A stretch of 64,000 bases of DNA, taken from contig NZ_FOKG01000016.1 in NCBI RefSeq assembly GCF_900111885.1, positions 68,025-132,024 on the forward strand. The letters are read 5' to 3'. This DNA is from Amycolatopsis marina. Lineage in GTDB: Bacteria; Actinomycetota; Actinomycetes; Mycobacteriales; Pseudonocardiaceae. Position 1 is the stretch's first letter; every line of letters begins with the position of its first letter. The notes beneath the pieces were generated by a model. It was given only the letters and a program-made list of their open reading frames with translations. It did not search any database and was not told the origin of the DNA. Of the stretch, positions 27,439 through 37,922 are shown piece after piece. The translations under genes were made by a program, and so were the position numbers.

Positions 27439-28313
27439 AGCGCGTCGCTCAGGGCATCCGCGTTGGCCAGCATCCAGCAGTGAACTCGAGGGCCTCGTGC
27501 TCCCGGACCCGCGCAGGGCCGCCGTCGCCAGTCGACCCAACTGAGGAACCGACCGCCCTACGGTATTTGACACTCAAGACTCCTTGTCATCGGATCCACT
27601 GCTCAATGACATCGGCCGGACCCGAAGTTCATTACCTCGAGCACGGCAATGTCTCACTCACGCAACGCCCTCATGAGCGGGTTCAGCAGCGACGGAGTCG
27701 GTGCTAGCGAGCGCACCAGCGCCTGGTCGAGCAGCCGACGGATGCCTGCGCCGAGGCTAGTGCATCTGGGCTATCAGAGGTCGAGAAGTTCGCCTCGATC
27801 CGGCGGAACTCGAGGAAGCGATGCCGTCTGCTCCGAGACGGCACCGTCAGCCAAAGGTGAGTCGCCACGCGAACGGACCGTCCGATCGCGGCAACCTCGG
27901 AGGTAACCCTTTGGCATCTTAGCTGATCGATCTGGTTGCGTTACGTAACAGATGTCAGTAGTTCTCGATACCTTGTGGGTATGAACGGAGTGATGGCGCC
28001 GACGTTGGTTGATCGAGGGTCGCTGGTTGACCAGCCGAGGGTGCCTGACATCGCGGGGGTTCCTCGCGGCGAATTTCCTCAACTGGAATACGCCAATCGG
28101 CCGACATCGTCGCGCGATCGGCGCCAAAGAACGACCGCTGAACCGACAACGGCCGGGGGCACACCTGGCTACCTTGTGGGCGTGGAGGGAGTAATCGTTT
28201 CGCCGTTGCCCGATCTGGGGCCCCAGGCTAAGCATTCGCGCGCTCACGAGTTCGGCCGCGTTGAAGTTCGCAACTACTCGACTGTAGGCGTCGACCGTGG
28301 GCAGGTGTGACCC
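27439..28313. other. Region upstream of dpdE; possible small frame with an internal repeat
   Basis: About 875 bp with no recognised gene. One frame (27936-28310, 124 aa) contains two related segments, YLVGMNGVMAPTLVDRG and YLVGVEGVIVSPLPDLG, but has no clear ribosome site and no known domain. A GTTACGTAAC palindrome lies at 27940-27949. The stretch should contain the promoter of the dpdE-D operon. Confidence 0.4.
27969..28220. repeat. Two 51-bp diverged direct repeats upstream of dpdE
   Basis: 27969-28019 and 28170-28220 both begin TACCTTGTGGG and match at about 36 of 51 positions, spaced 201 bp apart. The second ends 93 bp before the dpdE start. They may be protein-binding sites for operon control or a small repeated peptide segment; the sequence alone does not decide. 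Confidence 0.6.
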
Positions 28314-31300
28314 GTGACCACATACATAACGTCACAGAAATACGTTCGTAGTTGGGTGAAATCTCGGTCGAATGATCTTGGCTACGGCTTCTTCCGGGAG
28401 AGGTCGGCCAATAAGGCGGTGGTCGTGTATCACGATATCCCTGGTGTGACGGAAGAGCGAGCGCTAGTACCACTGGAGGAGGTAGAACCGGCTCGACTCC
28501 CAAAAGGGACACGCATCTGGCTGAGAGGCGACCCGTACGGCTGGTGGGCGGGCGAAATCACAGGTGCGGCGGGGTTCCGTGAGTACCATATTCGCGTCCC
28601 GGGACTTTCACGTGATTTTAAGGTATCCGGTGACAGGTTCATAGTTCGGTGGAATCGCCCGTTGGGTGACCCAATGATGGCTGTAGCTAGCGGGTTTTGC
28701 GACTCGCCGGAGTTCTACGATGCGCGGCGCAATTTTCGCGATCAGATACTTCGCCAGCGCAGTTCTTCGCGTGGATTCACGGCAGTCTTGTCCGCGGCCG
28801 TTGAGCTTTTTCCGCACCAACTCGACACCGTTGCTCGAGTATTATCCGATCCCGTGCTTCGCTACTTGCTGGCCGATGAAGTAGGCCTTGGCAAGACGGT
28901 TGAAGCTGGCCTCATCGTGCGCCAGTTGATCCTAGACGACGCCGATGCGACAGCACTCGTTTCCGTTCCAACACCGCTGGTTCAGCAATGGAATGCAGAG
29001 CTACGTAATCGTTTGCTACTCGGCCACGCGCTGTCGGCAAAACGGGTCCGGCTTATCACGCACGATCAGTTGGCTACGGGCGAACACCTGCAGGATCACG
29101 CAGTAGTTGTCATCGACGAGGCGCACAAACTGAAGGCTCAACTCGAACGACAACCGCGGTTACGGACGGAACTGCAGGCCACCAAGGGCCTGTTGCTACT
29201 CTCGGCGACACCGATGCGGGGGAACCTCGACGTGTTCCTCGGACTGCTCAATCTACTTGATCCACTGGCGTTTCCGCTGCACGGGTACGCTGCCTTCGAG
29301 AAGCGCGTACAAGACAGGGAAAACGAGGCAGTCAGCCTGCAGATACTGACCACACATCGAGCGAGTATCCGACAGCGGTCGACTGTCCTGGACGAACTGT
29401 TGCGTTCGCATGGAAAAGATCCGGTCGTCATGCGATTGATCGACACGTGTCGAAACGACGATTTGCAAACGTCACCAGCGTGGTCGGAACTGTCCAACTA
29501 TGTTCGGGAAACCTACCGCATCAGTCGCCGCATGGTCCGGCACCGTCGCAACACTGAATCCACCGAGGATTATCCGGTGGCCGGTCGGTCGGCGCTGTTT
29601 GTTCCTATAGTCGATCCGGGGCGTGAGGTGGTCGACGAATTTCTCGATCAATACCGCGACCACCTCACCGCATGCCCGGACCGGATGACATTCAGTCGAA
29701 CTGTGATGCACGGACTGGGTGGACCTCATGCGCTGCTGCGTCACATGCAACGACGACTCGACGCGCTCGCCAACGATACCGCCGCGCCAGCAGCCGATCG
29801 ATACCTGATCGAGGCGACGGTCGCCAAACTGAACCTGGTCGGCACCGAGACTCGACAGCAACTGGTGCTCGACCTTGTGGACGATAGACTCAGTAATGAA
29901 CTCAAGGTCGTCGTGGTAGCAACGTCAACTGACGTTGCCAAGGACTTCTATGGCGCTGCGCGCGAACGCTGGCCAGAACAACTCAGCCGCCATCTCGCTG
30001 TCATGAATCCGACTAAGCGAGAGGACGAACTCGACTGCTTTCTCACCGGACTTGGGGGCCGTTTGCTGGTGGGCGACCACACCCTCGAGGAGGGGCGTAA
30101 CCTCCAGGACGCACACGTGCTTGTCAACCTCGATCTCCCACTCGATCCGAACCGACTCGAACAGCGGATCGGGCGATTGGACCGGTTCGCGCGCCGGACC
30201 GAACCTGCCGAGATTGTGGTGCTGACCGAACCCGAAAGCGAATGGGTCATGTCGCACATTGGCCTGTTCACCGATGGAATCGGCATTTTTGAAGATTCAG
30301 TCGCAACCCTTCAACGCAAACTATCTGAACTGCTGGGCAACCTGACCGAGCAACTGCCCGAGCAGGGTCGATTCGCGTTCTCAATGGACCTCGGCGAACT
30401 GCGAAAAGAACTCGAGGAGGAACGCATCGACGTCGACCTTCTGGAAGAATTGGAATCTGTGACGGCCGCTTCAGATTTCGATGACGCAGGCTTTGCCGAA
30501 CTGCGTGAAGCTGAAGAGGACCCTGGCGAATTGCGGGCGGCCTTCACTCAGTTGACATCGATGCGTGGTGGTCTCGGCTTACGGCCGTCCGAGCATCCAC
30601 GCACTGGCGTGGTGCGATTTCCTACCGAGCCTGGGCGATCAATCTTCGGAACTCCGCACGATGTTGCCGCCGAGGTTCTTCCACTGCTAACACAGCCTCG
30701 CGCGTATGCGCGCAGCGTCGCGACAAGCCGTACCGGTATCGCGCCACTCCGACTCGGTGACCCAATGGTCGACTGGCTCGAGCAGTACCTCCGCATCGAC
30801 GAGCGAGGACGGGCGCGCGCTGTCGTGCGACCACATCACGGCAATACCGTCGCGACGATGTGGCTCGCCTGCGACTTCCTGATCGAATTCGACGCCACAC
30901 ACCTGCCAGCGGACACTGAGGGTGTTCGCAGACGGTTGCGCCGCAGGGGCGACGCCCTCCTTCCGCCGGTCATCGTGCGAACGTGGACTGACACCGTCGG
31001 CCCCGCAGACGACGAACTGGTTGTCGAACTGGAGAGACCGTTCGACAACCGGAGCGACCGCCTGCTCAACGGAAAATTGTGGGAGGAGGTTCTCGCCGAA
31101 CTGCCAAACTGGCAACGGTTGTGCACGGAAAGCGGTGAGGCCGCGCTCACCCAGGTTCGCACCATGCCGGCGCTTACGACCGCGCCCGTGGCTGCGACCG
31201 AGCGAGGTCGCGCCGAGGTGTCGGCGCGACTGGCCGTGCTACGGGCGAGGGCGCAACGCTTGCCGACCGAGGCTGAGAAGACCAGCGCGCAAGCCGAATT

Positions 31301-31403
31301 GGCACGCGAAGAGGGCCTCGGCAACGCCCTATTGAAAGGCATCGAGCAACCTAGCGTGTCAGTCGTAGCTTGTGGAGCCGTCGTGTTATGGCCCGAATCA
31401 TGA
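28314..31403 (+). CDS. dpdE: DpdE, SNF2-type helicase of the Dpd system
   Basis: A 1029-aa superfamily 2 protein close to the RapA/HepA branch of SNF2 enzymes. The ATP site is DEVGLGKT (188-195), the Walker B is DEAH (268-271), then LLSATPMRGN. The C-terminal helicase half has TLEEGRNLQDA and RIGRLDRFARR. Residues 1-160 form a distinct N-terminal part with OB/Tudor-like strands. It opens the rightward dpdE-F-G-H-I-J-K-D operon, starting at GTG 28314. In the Dpd family this set is linked to restriction of unmodified DNA. The exact task of DpdE is not known. Confidence 0.88.
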   Translation: MTTYITSQKYVRSWVKSRSNDLGYGFFRERSANKAVVVYHDIPGVTEERALVPLEEVEPARLPKGTRIWLRGDPYGWWAGEITGAAGFREYHIRVPGLSRDFKVSGDRFIVRWNRPLGDPMMAVASGFCDSPEFYDARRNFRDQILRQRSSSRGFTAVLSAAVELFPHQLDTVARVLSDPVLRYLLADEVGLGKTVEAGLIVRQLILDDADATALVSVPTPLVQQWNAELRNRLLLGHALSAKRVRLITHDQLATGEHLQDHAVVVIDEAHKLKAQLERQPRLRTELQATKGLLLLSATPMRGNLDVFLGLLNLLDPLAFPLHGYAAFEKRVQDRENEAVSLQILTTHRASIRQRSTVLDELLRSHGKDPVVMRLIDTCRNDDLQTSPAWSELSNYVRETYRISRRMVRHRRNTESTEDYPVAGRSALFVPIVDPGREVVDEFLDQYRDHLTACPDRMTFSRTVMHGLGGPHALLRHMQRRLDALANDTAAPAADRYLIEATVAKLNLVGTETRQQLVLDLVDDRLSNELKVVVVATSTDVAKDFYGAARERWPEQLSRHLAVMNPTKREDELDCFLTGLGGRLLVGDHTLEEGRNLQDAHVLVNLDLPLDPNRLEQRIGRLDRFARRTEPAEIVVLTEPESEWVMSHIGLFTDGIGIFEDSVATLQRKLSELLGNLTEQLPEQGRFAFSMDLGELRKELEEERIDVDLLEELESVTAASDFDDAGFAELREAEEDPGELRAAFTQLTSMRGGLGLRPSEHPRTGVVRFPTEPGRSIFGTPHDVAAEVLPLLTQPRAYARSVATSRTGIAPLRLGDPMVDWLEQYLRIDERGRARAVVRPHHGNTVATMWLACDFLIEFDATHLPADTEGVRRRLRRRGDALLPPVIVRTWTDTVGPADDELVVELERPFDNRSDRLLNGKLWEEVLAELPNWQRLCTESGEAALTQVRTMPALTTAPVAATERGRAEVSARLAVLRARAQRLPTEAEKTSAQAELAREEGLGNALLKGIEQPSVSVVACGAVVLWPES

Positions 31404-33925
31404 TCCGCGCTGATCACGAAGTGGATCACGACGAAGTGCTCATCCACCTGTTGCAGGAACCGACGACCGGGTTCGGGTTCGACGACGATCTGTACAACCG
31501 GCTCGCGCACCTTTGTGTGACCGGCGCGGGTAGCGACCTCGACCTCGCGGTGCTTTTCCGCCACCTACTCCGCAGGTGGTCGCTGCGCGACGACCGCGCC
31601 AGCTACGTCACCTGCGCACCAACGATTTCCGCGAGGTTGCGTCGAGTCGCCGACGTGGTGCACCTCAGGGAGGACCGCGCCGACCGGTGGTCGGCCGACC
31701 CGTGGCGGCCCGACTGGCTTGAGTCTGGCACGCCGGATGCGGCCGCTGCCGCCGGCGCCGAGTTAGGTCGGCGGTTTCACGGTGAGGCGTTGGCCGCGGA
31801 CCCGTTCTTCGAGCGGTGCACCGGCTACGACCGTTATCGCACTCCCGGCCAGCGGGTCGCCTGCCGCGCGGTCGTGTCAGCCCCGGCCAGCAGCACTGTG
31901 ATCGCGATGCTGCCCACCGGCTCGGGCAAAACTGAGGTCGCCCTCTGCATGGCCGAACAACACAAACACGCGGTGACGCTCCTTATCGTGCCCACGGTCG
32001 CACTGGCCTACGATTTCGAGCGCCGGTTCCGCGAACACTATGGCAAACGCAATACGAAGATCGACCCGTCGGCTCTACACTTCGCGTGGACGGCGAGCAC
32101 CCCGCCGGAGTTGCGGGATCGACTGATGTCCGCTGTCCGAGACGGCACACAACCGTTGCTGGTCACCTCGCCGGAGTCCGTCACCAGGGCGCTGCGCACA
32201 CTTCTAGTCGAATCGGCGTCGATCGGACGGTTCGGTGGCCTAGTCATCGATGAAGCGCACCTGGTTACCCAGTGGGGGCGTGACTTTAGACCGGAGTTCC
32301 GCACGTTGGCCGACCTGCGTCGTGACTTGCTCAGCCTGGCCGCCGCCCGCAATCATCCAAGCCCGAAGACTCTGCTACTCAGCGCGACGTTGGGGTCCTA
32401 CGAGTTGGAGGATCTCCACGCCCTGTTCGGCAACCCCGGCCCATGCACGCTCGTCGCGGCCAATGCGCTCCGTGCCGAGCCAGAACTGTGGATCTGCAGT
32501 GCCCCCGACGAACAGATCAGGGGAAAGCACGTGCTCGAGGCGCTCGCCCATTTACCACGACCGGCGGTGCTCTACGTAACTTCGCCAGATATTGCCAATA
32601 CTTGGGCACAACGGCTGAAGGCCCGTGGCTACAAACGCATGGCGGTAGTGACCGGCGAGACCAGCACCGAGGACAGAACGCGCGCCCTGATCGGGCTGCG
32701 ACACTCACCACCCGATCCATCCACTGTGGATCTTGTGGTGGCGACATCGGCCTTCGGTCTCGGAATTGACAACCCGCACATCCGGTCCGTGGTGCACGCC
32801 TGTCTGCCAGAAACCGTCGATCGCTGGTACCAGGAATTGGGACGCGGCGGTCGCGACGGCGACGTTTCGGTGGGGCTGCTGGTGACCGCACCGGGTGACC
32901 GGGCAGAAGCAGCCAAACTGTGCACGAAGGTGCTGAAACCGACTACCGCCCAGGAACGCTGGGCCGATCTCTGGGCACACCGCAAGAAGTCGGCGGACAA
33001 GACGTTCGTCGACCTGGAGGGCACCCGAGGAGTCGGCGCCGGGTCCTACAATCGTCGGTGGAATGCACAACTGATCCAGGGTCTGGTCGAACTGGATGCG
33101 ATCACCCGGGTCCAGGCTGACGTCGAGGATCGGGCCGAGTTGCAGATCGTAGCGGGGCAAAAGCACGACTGGGTTCCGCTTAACAAGCGCCGATCCGACC
33201 TGTCGGACATCGCGTTCTGGGAACAACGATGGCAGCCATGGCAGAAGGCCGAAGTCGTGCGGTCTAAACAAGCACTGGACGCAGCACACTCCCTCGCAAA
33301 CCAGGCAACGACCGCGTGCCTTGGAATCGCCGCGTCGTACCGGCCTAACTCACGTATTTACGAACTGTTCGGTCAGGTAGCCGCCGGCGTGGAGCCGTCG
33401 ACCCCATGCGGGCGGTGTCCAGGCTGCCGGCAGGCCAACATCAGGCCACCCGACGATCCGCCACCGCGGCCGCCGCAGGCTTGGCCGCTAGACGACCAAG
33501 CGACCGTGCGCCTTGACGATCTCGCCGCTGCGGCTTCCGCCCAAGACGGGTTGATTCTGCTGACCACGGACCATCATCGTCGACTCGCCGTACCGCTGGC
33601 CCACGCTTTGATCCGGAGGGGCGTCCGGCATATCGCCGGCTTGTTGGAGGCTGCGACATCGCACAACGACTGGCTGTTCCGAGACCCCGAGCCGATAGGT
33701 CCGACGGAAGTGACGCCGTGCTCGTCCTTCGTCGTCTACCCACCAGGCAGTCGCGTCTCGGGCACATGGCTGAGCCCGAATGTGCGTCTGGCGCCACGGA
33801 AGGTCGTTGCAACGACCTTCGACGTCCTGCTGCTTGAACGCGATAGTTACATCAACGGCCGTCACGTCGGACGCGATCTACGCGCCCTCGACGCGCTGAC
33901 TGCTCTGGACATCCTCGGGAGCTGA
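31400..33925 (+). CDS. dpdF: DpdF, RecQ-like DEAH helicase
   Basis: An 841-aa helicase. Walker A is LPTGSGKT (about 171-178), the DEAH box is followed by TQWGRDFRPEF as in RecQ, then LSATLG. The second half has SAFGLGIDNPHIRSVVH and QELGRGGRDGD. Near the C-terminus CGRCPGC suggests a zinc site. ATG 31400 overlaps the dpdE stop (ATGA), the usual coupling in this operon; GTG 31370 and ATG 31388 are alternatives. It probably unwinds or translocates DNA during restriction. Confidence 0.88.
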   Translation: MIRADHEVDHDEVLIHLLQEPTTGFGFDDDLYNRLAHLCVTGAGSDLDLAVLFRHLLRRWSLRDDRASYVTCAPTISARLRRVADVVHLREDRADRWSADPWRPDWLESGTPDAAAAAGAELGRRFHGEALAADPFFERCTGYDRYRTPGQRVACRAVVSAPASSTVIAMLPTGSGKTEVALCMAEQHKHAVTLLIVPTVALAYDFERRFREHYGKRNTKIDPSALHFAWTASTPPELRDRLMSAVRDGTQPLLVTSPESVTRALRTLLVESASIGRFGGLVIDEAHLVTQWGRDFRPEFRTLADLRRDLLSLAAARNHPSPKTLLLSATLGSYELEDLHALFGNPGPCTLVAANALRAEPELWICSAPDEQIRGKHVLEALAHLPRPAVLYVTSPDIANTWAQRLKARGYKRMAVVTGETSTEDRTRALIGLRHSPPDPSTVDLVVATSAFGLGIDNPHIRSVVHACLPETVDRWYQELGRGGRDGDVSVGLLVTAPGDRAEAAKLCTKVLKPTTAQERWADLWAHRKKSADKTFVDLEGTRGVGAGSYNRRWNAQLIQGLVELDAITRVQADVEDRAELQIVAGQKHDWVPLNKRRSDLSDIAFWEQRWQPWQKAEVVRSKQALDAAHSLANQATTACLGIAASYRPNSRIYELFGQVAAGVEPSTPCGRCPGCRQANIRPPDDPPPRPPQAWPLDDQATVRLDDLAAAASAQDGLILLTTDHHRRLAVPLAHALIRRGVRHIAGLLEAATSHNDWLFRDPEPIGPTEVTPCSSFVVYPPGSRVSGTWLSPNVRLAPRKVVATTFDVLLLERDSYINGRHVGRDLRALDALTALDILGS

Positions 33926-33927
33926 AC

Positions 33928-34821
33928 ATGGACTACTTGACAACGCACAACCTAGCCAGCGTGCCAGCTTTGTTCGTGATCTGCCGGTATCTAGCAACAC
34001 GGCGTCGCGGCGAGACAATGGAAGCGCTGAAGGATGCCTTGGCACCCGCCGCCGTGACGGCGAGAGAAGACAATGCGGCACCTGGCGTCCTCAAGGCGTC
34101 GCTGGAGGTCGGTGTGGATCTCGGACTCCTCGAGGCGGACGGTCGAGGTGACCGTCGCGTGTGGACACTGCGGGAGACGGTCGCGAGCCAGATCCGGGCA
34201 TCGTCATCAATTGACTCCAGCCCCTTTCGCAGCCTCGTGCTGAGACGTCTGGGTGCGACGGCCTTGGCCGCCGTCGAGGCAGGAAAGCGTCCGCCAGATG
34301 TGGCGTTAGCGCTCATTTGGCTGCTCCGGCAGGATCCGCTGGCTCCCATGGGACGTACCTGGGATGACGGCCTGGAGACCGCATTCAAGCAGGCGGGACT
34401 CGGGTCGACGATCAAAGGCGCTGAGCGCTGGCTAGCGTTCTTGCGGTGGGCTCGCTCGCTCGGGCTGATCACGTTCATCCCGTCAGGAACCCGCAAGGAA
34501 CATGTGCTCGTCGACCCCAGCGAGGCCGTCGCCAACGTTCTCCATGAGATGCCCGACACGGCTGCGGCGAGACAATGGTTCGCGCGACTGATCTCGATGG
34601 TGCCGCTGCTCGGCGACCCACGCCTGGTGGCGGAACTGCCCATGAGCCAGGATGTCGACGACGGCGTCTCCGATTCTGCGGCGCTGGCGATGCACAAGTT
34701 GGAACGGTCGGGGCGGCTGCGACTGATCGCGTCCGATGACGCCGCAGACGCGGTCGTGTTGTCGCTGGGGAAGAACCCGCGGCGCATCGGACAGATCCAA
34801 GTTCTACGGGGGAGCGCATGA
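33928..34821 (+). CDS. dpdG: DpdG, Dpd-system protein
   Basis: A 297-aa protein with no enzyme motif. It begins with a winged-helix-like stretch (NLASVPALFVICRYLATRRR) and is mainly helical. It is placed two bases after dpdF and overlaps dpdH by 4 bp, the place of dpdG in related clusters. The name follows context; it could be a DNA-binding or adaptor subunit for the DpdH ATPase. Confidence 0.72.
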   Translation: MDYLTTHNLASVPALFVICRYLATRRRGETMEALKDALAPAAVTAREDNAAPGVLKASLEVGVDLGLLEADGRGDRRVWTLRETVASQIRASSSIDSSPFRSLVLRRLGATALAAVEAGKRPPDVALALIWLLRQDPLAPMGRTWDDGLETAFKQAGLGSTIKGAERWLAFLRWARSLGLITFIPSGTRKEHVLVDPSEAVANVLHEMPDTAAARQWFARLISMVPLLGDPRLVAELPMSQDVDDGVSDSAALAMHKLERSGRLRLIASDDAADAVVLSLGKNPRRIGQIQVLRGSA

Positions 34822-37800
34822 CCAGCACGATGAAGAACTTCCGGTGCTGGACGCTAGAGTCGGTCAGCAAGACAGTGTACTCCGACATCGGCCAGTTGCC
34901 GGCCGACGCCGACGCGGTGTTCCTCGCCGCCCACACGCCGATGATCTTGTCCCATCTGCGGGGCGAGGAACTGCCGGACGCTGGCTCAGGAGAGGAGCAG
35001 GTGCTCAGTGCGCTCCTGTCCGGCGTAGGCGATCTGGATCGGAACACGCTGATCGCAGTCACCGGTAATTCAGGTGCAGGAAAGAGCCACGTCGTGCGGT
35101 GGGCGCACGCGCATCTTGACCAGGTCGACGAGCGATTCCATGTTCTATACGTGCCCCGAGCGGTGCAGACGATCCGCGAACTGCTTAGGCGCATCGTCGC
35201 CGGCCTGCCCGGAGACGGCGGGCAGGAGTTCATGAAGCGTGTGGACGCGGCGGTGGGCAGCAAGTCTCCAGGCGAACTGCGAGACCGCGTGCTGGAAGAG
35301 ATCCGACTCGCACTGACGTGGACCCTGGACCACCATCCGCCTCAGGATGGTGAGGACGCAGACCAGGCGTCTGCTCGGGAAGAGCGAAACAACCTGCTCG
35401 GTGTCCCGGACGACCAGGGCAAGCGACGCGACGGATTGGCGGACCTGCTCGCTCTTCCACAGGTGAACCGGACGATGCTGCGGACCGACGGTCTATTGGA
35501 CCGGGTCGTCGGGTCGGTGTTCGAGCAGATCTCGCGCCGCGACGGCCAACAGGACGAGTTCACCGAGGAGGATCTCCCGATCCGCGAAGCCGGACTGCGT
35601 AAGGCGCTCGCCCGGAACCCCGAACTCGCCGACCTGTGGAGCATTGTCGTACGGGACCCACAACCGGCCCTATCACTGCTCGACGAGGCCGTGCGGCACG
35701 CGCTACCGAGCGCACTAGGGTTGACGACACACCACGGCGAGACCCTCGACATTCTGTTCCGGCAGTCCCGGCAACTACTCCGCCAGCAGGGCAAAGAACT
35801 CGTGCTGCTCTTCGAGGATCTCGCGCAGTTCGGCCTCATCGACGGCGAGTTGTACGACCAGTTCGTCATCCAACCAGGCGAGGACTTCGCGCCGCTGCGC
35901 GTGCTCTTCGCGGTGACGGATGGACCCTACGCCAAGCTCGAGCAAACGGTCGCGACGCGCATCACACACCAGTTCCGGGTGGAATCGACCGCGGTCACCG
36001 ACCACGAGACGTTCGTGGCGCGCTACCTGAACCTTGTGCGTGTCGGACGCTCTGACGTCGAATCTTCATGGGCTGAGGCCCACGCCGCAGATCGCGACGG
36101 CCACTGGCTGCGCAACGCCTGCGACACTTTATCCAACGGCCTGCCGTGCCAGTTCCGGGATGAGTGCCACCGCGCGTTCGGCGCCGTGGACGTCCCCGGA
36201 TTGGGGCACGTCGGGATGTATCCATACAACGAAGTGGCGTTGCGCCGAGCGGTGCGCGGGCGCGGGGAAAAGCCTACGCCGCGCGACATCTTGGACGTCT
36301 CCGTCCGGGAGGTACTCATCGAGGCCGATGTACATATCAGCAACGGCACCTATCCGCATCCGCGTGTTCGCGAGCGCTTCGACTTCACTGCATTCATGCC
36401 GAAGGGTGCCTTGCTCGGAGACCGAAGCGGCGAGGAAGCAGACCGGCTTTATCGTGCCTTGGTTGTCTGGGGCGACGAATCGAGCCTTCAACCGACTGTG
36501 GCGGAGGCGTTCTCACTCAGCGTGCCGCCTGAGGTGGGACAGCGGACAGCGACGAAGGCTCGCGCTCCATCGCCGAGTCCAGCGCCCGCCGCGAAAGCAA
36601 CCAGCTCAGACGGGCTGGCCAGGGCGACCGGGTCATCCCCGCTTCAGCCACTATTTCAGTGGCAGAACGGCGAGCGACTGCCCAACAGCGACGCCGACAT
36701 GTACCGGGCAATTCTCACCAAGATGGTCGCGGCCAGGGTTGACCTCAGCCAAGGCCTGTTCCACACGGCAAGTGGCACCGGATCAGTGCTGTTGAAGGAC
36801 TTGTTCCACGGGTATTCCTTTGTCCTGGAGGACGCTCGCGGTCGAGAGCCTGCGAAGTCGAGCGTTCGGTTCGATATCACGCGAGGCCATGACGACGTGC
36901 GGGTACTGATGGCCGCGAAATGGTTCGCCGATCACGGCCATTGGAAATCGAACGAGGGGATGTGGCCGTTCCCAGAAGGCTCCGATCCGGTCGAGTTGAT
37001 GCTGACCCTGGAGCAGCGCCTCGACGAGTGGGCTGACGAAGTTCGCAAGGCCTTCGTTAGCCGGGTACACGGACGTGATCTAGTACGCGCCGCCATCGGT
37101 GTCCGTGCTGTCGCGCTGCTTGCGGCAGGAGCGGTGACACCGGACAAGCTCGGGGGCGTCAACGACGTCCTGCAGGCCAAGATTCACGCGGCAGCCGATG
37201 GGGCTGTGTGGGAGCGCGTCGATCAGTTAGCGATTGAGTCGGTGAACGAAGCCTCCGCGGCGGAATTGATCGGGCAGTTCGCAGCTGTGCGGCAAGGCGG
37301 AGGCGATCCGCAACTTGTTGACATAGTCGAACTCGAGAGCGGCCTCAGCGACGTCCTACGCAACCCGACCGGCCATCTGCGATGGGTGGCCGAGACGTTT
37401 GGCGACGCCAGCGCATCATTAGCACTGACGGCACGCAACCTGGTAGCCGAGATCGAGAAGGCCGCCCCTGCGCAGCATTCCAAACTGGTGGCCGCGGTGA
37501 CCTTGCTCGAGACAGAGTTGGACGGGCGCAGACCCGTCCAAGTCGCCCGTGCTGCCCACGACGTCGGCCGACGAGCGCTTGAGACCGGGCTGTTCCGACC
37601 GGCCGATGGCTGGGCGGACTTCGAGGAGGCGGTTGACGACGTGGCGGGCCTGCCTGCTGGACTTCCGCTCGGCTGGCGAGGCGGAGACGATCGCTCCGAG
37701 GCCGACGAAACACTTCTGGTTCAGGGCTGGGGCCGCGCGGCCATCCGTGGAGCGCGAGCGCTCGCCCTACTGCGCGATGATCTCGCCGCGACTCGGGTCG

Positions 37801-37922
37801 AATGCGCCCGAAACGATGCGACGGCCGGCGACATCGAGCAGCACAGCCAGGAGCTCCGCAGCCGGCTCGATCTCATCCGTCAACACCTCGATGCGTTGAG
37901 CTCGGAGGTTGATCGTGCCTAA
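34818..37922 (+). CDS. dpdH: DpdH, large P-loop ATPase
   Basis: A 1034-aa protein with Walker A GNSGAGKS (83-90), a Walker B-like ELVLLFEDLAQFG (about residues 325-340) and a long helical C-terminus that ends in a coiled-coil-prone segment. Together with DpdG this recalls the ATPase plus small partner pairs of other defence systems. It starts ATG 34818 in the dpdG stop and overlaps dpdI by 8 bp. The role in restriction is inferred from context. Confidence 0.8.
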   Translation: MTSTMKNFRCWTLESVSKTVYSDIGQLPADADAVFLAAHTPMILSHLRGEELPDAGSGEEQVLSALLSGVGDLDRNTLIAVTGNSGAGKSHVVRWAHAHLDQVDERFHVLYVPRAVQTIRELLRRIVAGLPGDGGQEFMKRVDAAVGSKSPGELRDRVLEEIRLALTWTLDHHPPQDGEDADQASAREERNNLLGVPDDQGKRRDGLADLLALPQVNRTMLRTDGLLDRVVGSVFEQISRRDGQQDEFTEEDLPIREAGLRKALARNPELADLWSIVVRDPQPALSLLDEAVRHALPSALGLTTHHGETLDILFRQSRQLLRQQGKELVLLFEDLAQFGLIDGELYDQFVIQPGEDFAPLRVLFAVTDGPYAKLEQTVATRITHQFRVESTAVTDHETFVARYLNLVRVGRSDVESSWAEAHAADRDGHWLRNACDTLSNGLPCQFRDECHRAFGAVDVPGLGHVGMYPYNEVALRRAVRGRGEKPTPRDILDVSVREVLIEADVHISNGTYPHPRVRERFDFTAFMPKGALLGDRSGEEADRLYRALVVWGDESSLQPTVAEAFSLSVPPEVGQRTATKARAPSPSPAPAAKATSSDGLARATGSSPLQPLFQWQNGERLPNSDADMYRAILTKMVAARVDLSQGLFHTASGTGSVLLKDLFHGYSFVLEDARGREPAKSSVRFDITRGHDDVRVLMAAKWFADHGHWKSNEGMWPFPEGSDPVELMLTLEQRLDEWADEVRKAFVSRVHGRDLVRAAIGVRAVALLAAGAVTPDKLGGVNDVLQAKIHAAADGAVWERVDQLAIESVNEASAAELIGQFAAVRQGGGDPQLVDIVELESGLSDVLRNPTGHLRWVAETFGDASASLALTARNLVAEIEKAAPAQHSKLVAAVTLLETELDGRRPVQVARAAHDVGRRALETGLFRPADGWADFEEAVDDVAGLPAGLPLGWRGGDDRSEADETLLVQGWGRAAIRGARALALLRDDLAATRVECARNDATAGDIEQHSQELRSRLDLIRQHLDALSSEVDRA

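Noticed and set aside
27439-27470. A third copy of the tRNA att core after the left 137-bp repeat
   Set aside because: After AATCC the sequence AGCGCGTCGCTC matches the core only with several gaps. It may be a relic but cannot be supported.
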